A DNA stretch of 7,386 nt. Source: Myxococcales bacterium. Lineage in GTDB: Bacteria; Myxococcota_A; UBA9160; SMWR01. The stretch is taken from NCBI GenBank assembly GCA_022572485.1, contig JACZVU010000133.1, positions 1 through 7,386 on the forward strand, read 5' to 3'. A program made the translations under genes and the position numbers. A model generated the notes under the pieces. The model worked only from the letters and a program-made list of their open reading frames with translations. It was not told the DNA's origin and made no database searches. Positions 5,887 to 7,386 of this stretch are shown here, in pieces; position 1 is the stretch's first letter, and every line of letters begins with the position of its first letter.

Positions 5887-7056
5887 TCAGTTCGCGCGGC
5901 GTCCAACGACTTCAGAGACCACTACGCCCACACCCTCTTTCGTGCCATTCGACTCAATGGCCGCGGGGAGCGTGACGAGCATTTTCTCTAGACAGGCGCG
6001 GGCTGCTGGGCTCAGATCGACGAAACGCAGCGCCATTCCCTCTGGGCCGTCATCGCGCGTGATTTCAGCCGACACCACCAGGGGTTGACCGTCGGGCCGA
6101 ACGTGGACGGCGACCTTCAGCTGGTCCCCCACGGAGAGTCCGGGCGTCGGGTCGATCCGCATTCCGCCGACCGAGAGGTCCCGGCCGATGAGAATCCGGG
6201 CGGCTTCGTCGCCCAGAGAGATGATGCGACGCGATAGCGTGTGCCGTGCTTGAATGCGCCGCTCGCTCGCTGTTTCATCGTTGGGGCCGTCAAGGTCCGA
6301 GGATTGCGGCTCGCCGCTTTCGGGAATGATCGGTACGGAGTAGAGCGCGGGCGCAACGTCGTCATCGAGTACGGCGGGGCCGTGACTGTGGGCCAACACA
6401 ATCGACTCGAGCCGTTTACGCGTTGCTTCTCGGAGCCGCTCGAAGAGCACAGCGATCACGTCGCTGCCTGTCTCGGTGCTCGAGACGCGCATGACGTGCC
6501 CGCGCAGTGAGAGGGAACGGCTGTCCTTGGTGATCTCGGGCGGCAGGATGACCGTCACCAACCTGTCGGGGGCCGCGCGGTGGCAACCCTGTTCCGCCAT
6601 CAGTCGGCAGCCCCGGGTCGATAGTTCCGCGAGAATCGCTGTTCGGCGGCGCAGCCCGATGCGAAAGGAGGCCGTGGCTCCCATACTGACACGGGTGGTG
6701 CGGCGTTTTTCGGGGCCACGGTAGAGGGCGTGGAGGATCAATAGCCTCAATGCAGCGTGATGCACGGGTTGGCGAACCAAGAGATCCGTACCGATCCGGT
6801 AGAGCATCTTGGGAAGTGTTTTCGAATCTCCATCCAGGACCGCGATTCGAACCGCCGAGGTTTCGGGCAGTTGCTCGTGAAGCTCGAGCATGCGGTCTGC
6901 GCTCGCAATGACGACATCCCAGACCCGAGTGCGATCCGACTCCGTTGGGTTTCCCCGTCGATCGATCCCGCCGAGCGCTTTGATGACCGCGGCCAGATCG
7001 GCCAGCTCGCCGTCGTGAAGCAGCAGTACTGAAGGCGCCGGTTCGTGGTATTCCAT
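5887..7056 (-). CDS. Pseudo-receiver protein with two PilZ domains
   Basis: This is a 389-aa cytosolic protein. Residues about 8-113 look like a response-regulator receiver fold (SVLLLHDGEL, WDVVIASADRM, RIAVLDGD, DLLVRQPV), but the phospho-acceptor aspartate position is Ala/Ser and the usual switch Lys-Pro reads Arg-Gln-Pro, so it is probably not phosphorylated. PilZ-1 spans about 117-215 with RxxxR at 118-122 and a degenerate second motif, ELSTRG (144-149). PilZ-2 spans about 265-362 with RxxxR at 267-271 and a canonical DLSVGG (293-298). PilZ domains bind cyclic di-GMP through these motifs, so PilZ-2 should be competent and PilZ-1 may be weaker. The start is set by AGGT 5-6 bases before the ATG. 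It lies 144 bases downstream of the probable gene end at 7201 and converges on zapG. The target process (motility, exopolysaccharide, development) cannot be told from sequence. Confidence 0.88.
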   Translation of the reverse strand: MEYHEPAPSVLLLHDGELADLAAVIKALGGIDRRGNPTESDRTRVWDVVIASADRMLELHEQLPETSAVRIAVLDGDSKTLPKMLYRIGTDLLVRQPVHHAALRLLILHALYRGPEKRRTTRVSMGATASFRIGLRRRTAILAELSTRGCRLMAEQGCHRAAPDRLVTVILPPEITKDSRSLSLRGHVMRVSSTETGSDVIAVLFERLREATRKRLESIVLAHSHGPAVLDDDVAPALYSVPIIPESGEPQSSDLDGPNDETASERRIQARHTLSRRIISLGDEAARILIGRDLSVGGMRIDPTPGLSVGDQLKVAVHVRPDGQPLVVSAEITRDDGPEGMALRFVDLSPAARACLEKMLVTLPAAIESNGTKEGVGVVVSEVVGRRAN

Positions 7057-7200
7057 TGAGACCTGTGAATCTTTGGTGAATTGCGTCCGTGTTGCTTTGA
7101 GTGCACTGCGTCAATGTTGAATCGGCGTGCACGGTGCGCGACTTTAAGCGATTCTCCAGTGCGTATTTGAGCGCTGTAACCCGTTGCAAAGGGTGGTTCT
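7057..7200. other. Upstream region of the PilZ gene
   Basis: This gap on the minus strand separates the probable gene end at 7201 from the PilZ start. TTGACG (plus 7109-7114) resembles a -35 element, but the expected -10 position (CACGGA) is poor. Two GTGCAC palindromes occur at 7101-7106 and 7127-7132, 26 bases apart. No T-tailed terminator hairpin follows the upstream gene, so read-through into the PilZ gene is possible. Confidence 0.4.
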
Positions 7201-7386
7201 TTACGAATCGGAGAGGGTGTGGTTGGAGCTGGCAGAAGCCCTTTCGTTTGCCAGGAATGTGGCGGTCGGGTCCGCTCCGATGCTTTCGCGCAAGCGCGTA
7301 CCCAGGAGCTGGGCGCGCTCGGCGACGAGTTTACTCTCGAGTGTTGCGGTGATCGTGCTGGCCAGAAGATCTGCCGTGAGCCTGGA
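7201..7386 (-). CDS. 3' end of an unrecognised gene, cut by the right edge
   Basis: The minus-strand frame entering at the right edge is open for 61 codons to TAA at 7201-7203. The peptide is Leu/Ala/Glu/Arg-rich and balanced in charge (segments such as LLASTITATLESKLVAER and QLLGTRLRESIGADP), consistent with a helical C-terminus ending in a polar tail. Codons are the common ones for a GC-rich genome, with roughly 70% G or C at third positions. I do not recognise the family. Plus-strand frames over the same bases are also open, but use more rare codons (TTA, AGA, AGG) or give Cys-rich products, so the minus strand is preferred with moderate confidence. It would sit just upstream of, and in the same direction as, the PilZ gene. 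Confidence 0.5.
   Translation of the reverse strand, partial: SRLTADLLASTITATLESKLVAERAQLLGTRLRESIGADPTATFLANERASASSNHTLSDS

Noticed and set aside
1..7386. CRISPR arrays, insertion sequences, tRNA or rRNA genes
   Set aside because: No regularly spaced repeats, transposase-like frames, terminal inverted repeats or tRNA-like cloverleaf sequences were seen on either strand.

Overview
The window is a GC-rich bacterial chromosomal segment with ordinary housekeeping content and no visible mobile DNA. Four complete genes and one partial gene are supported. The ParE/ParC pair is not the classical gammaproteobacterial type. It looks more like the compact topoisomerase pair of deltaproteobacterial-grade, Chlamydiae/Verrucomicrobia or Bacteroidetes lineages. 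Together with a large tandem-PilZ protein, this suggests a Myxococcota/Desulfobacterota-like organism, but that placement is inference from protein style only.

Layout, left to right. A lipoyl synthase gene (lipA, minus, 14-955) occupies the left edge. A Shine-Dalgarno sequence directly behind its stop codon suggests another minus-strand gene begins just outside the window. A non-coding stretch of about 300 bases follows (956-1257), holding a 7-bp dyad upstream of lipA. Next comes a tight two-gene operon on the minus strand: parE (3247-5064), then parC (1258-3237), with a 9-nt gap and the parC ribosome binding site overlapping the parE stop. Between parE and the next gene lies a 318-base divergent intergenic region. 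zapG/yhcB (plus, 5383-5871) encodes a single-pass membrane coiled-coil protein of the DUF1043 family. It converges on a minus-strand gene (5887-7056) for a protein with a degenerate receiver domain and two PilZ domains. A hairpin flanked by A and T tracts sits between these two stops. The right edge holds the probable 3' end of another minus-strand gene (7201-7386).

How the genes relate. ParE and ParC form the ATP-dependent type II topoisomerase that unlinks daughter chromosomes. ZapG-type proteins are envelope/divisome-associated, so the divergent parE-zapG arrangement places chromosome decatenation next to a cell-division or envelope factor. LipA works in lipoate biosynthesis and has no obvious functional tie to its neighbours. 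The PilZ protein is probably a c-di-GMP-responsive regulator or adaptor.

The points most worth a second look are a putative sliding-clamp-binding peptide at the extreme C-terminus of ParC, an alanine at the main quinolone-contact position of ParC, the ZapG homologue divergent from parE, and the pseudo-receiver/tandem PilZ architecture. I did not find a clear undescribed system.
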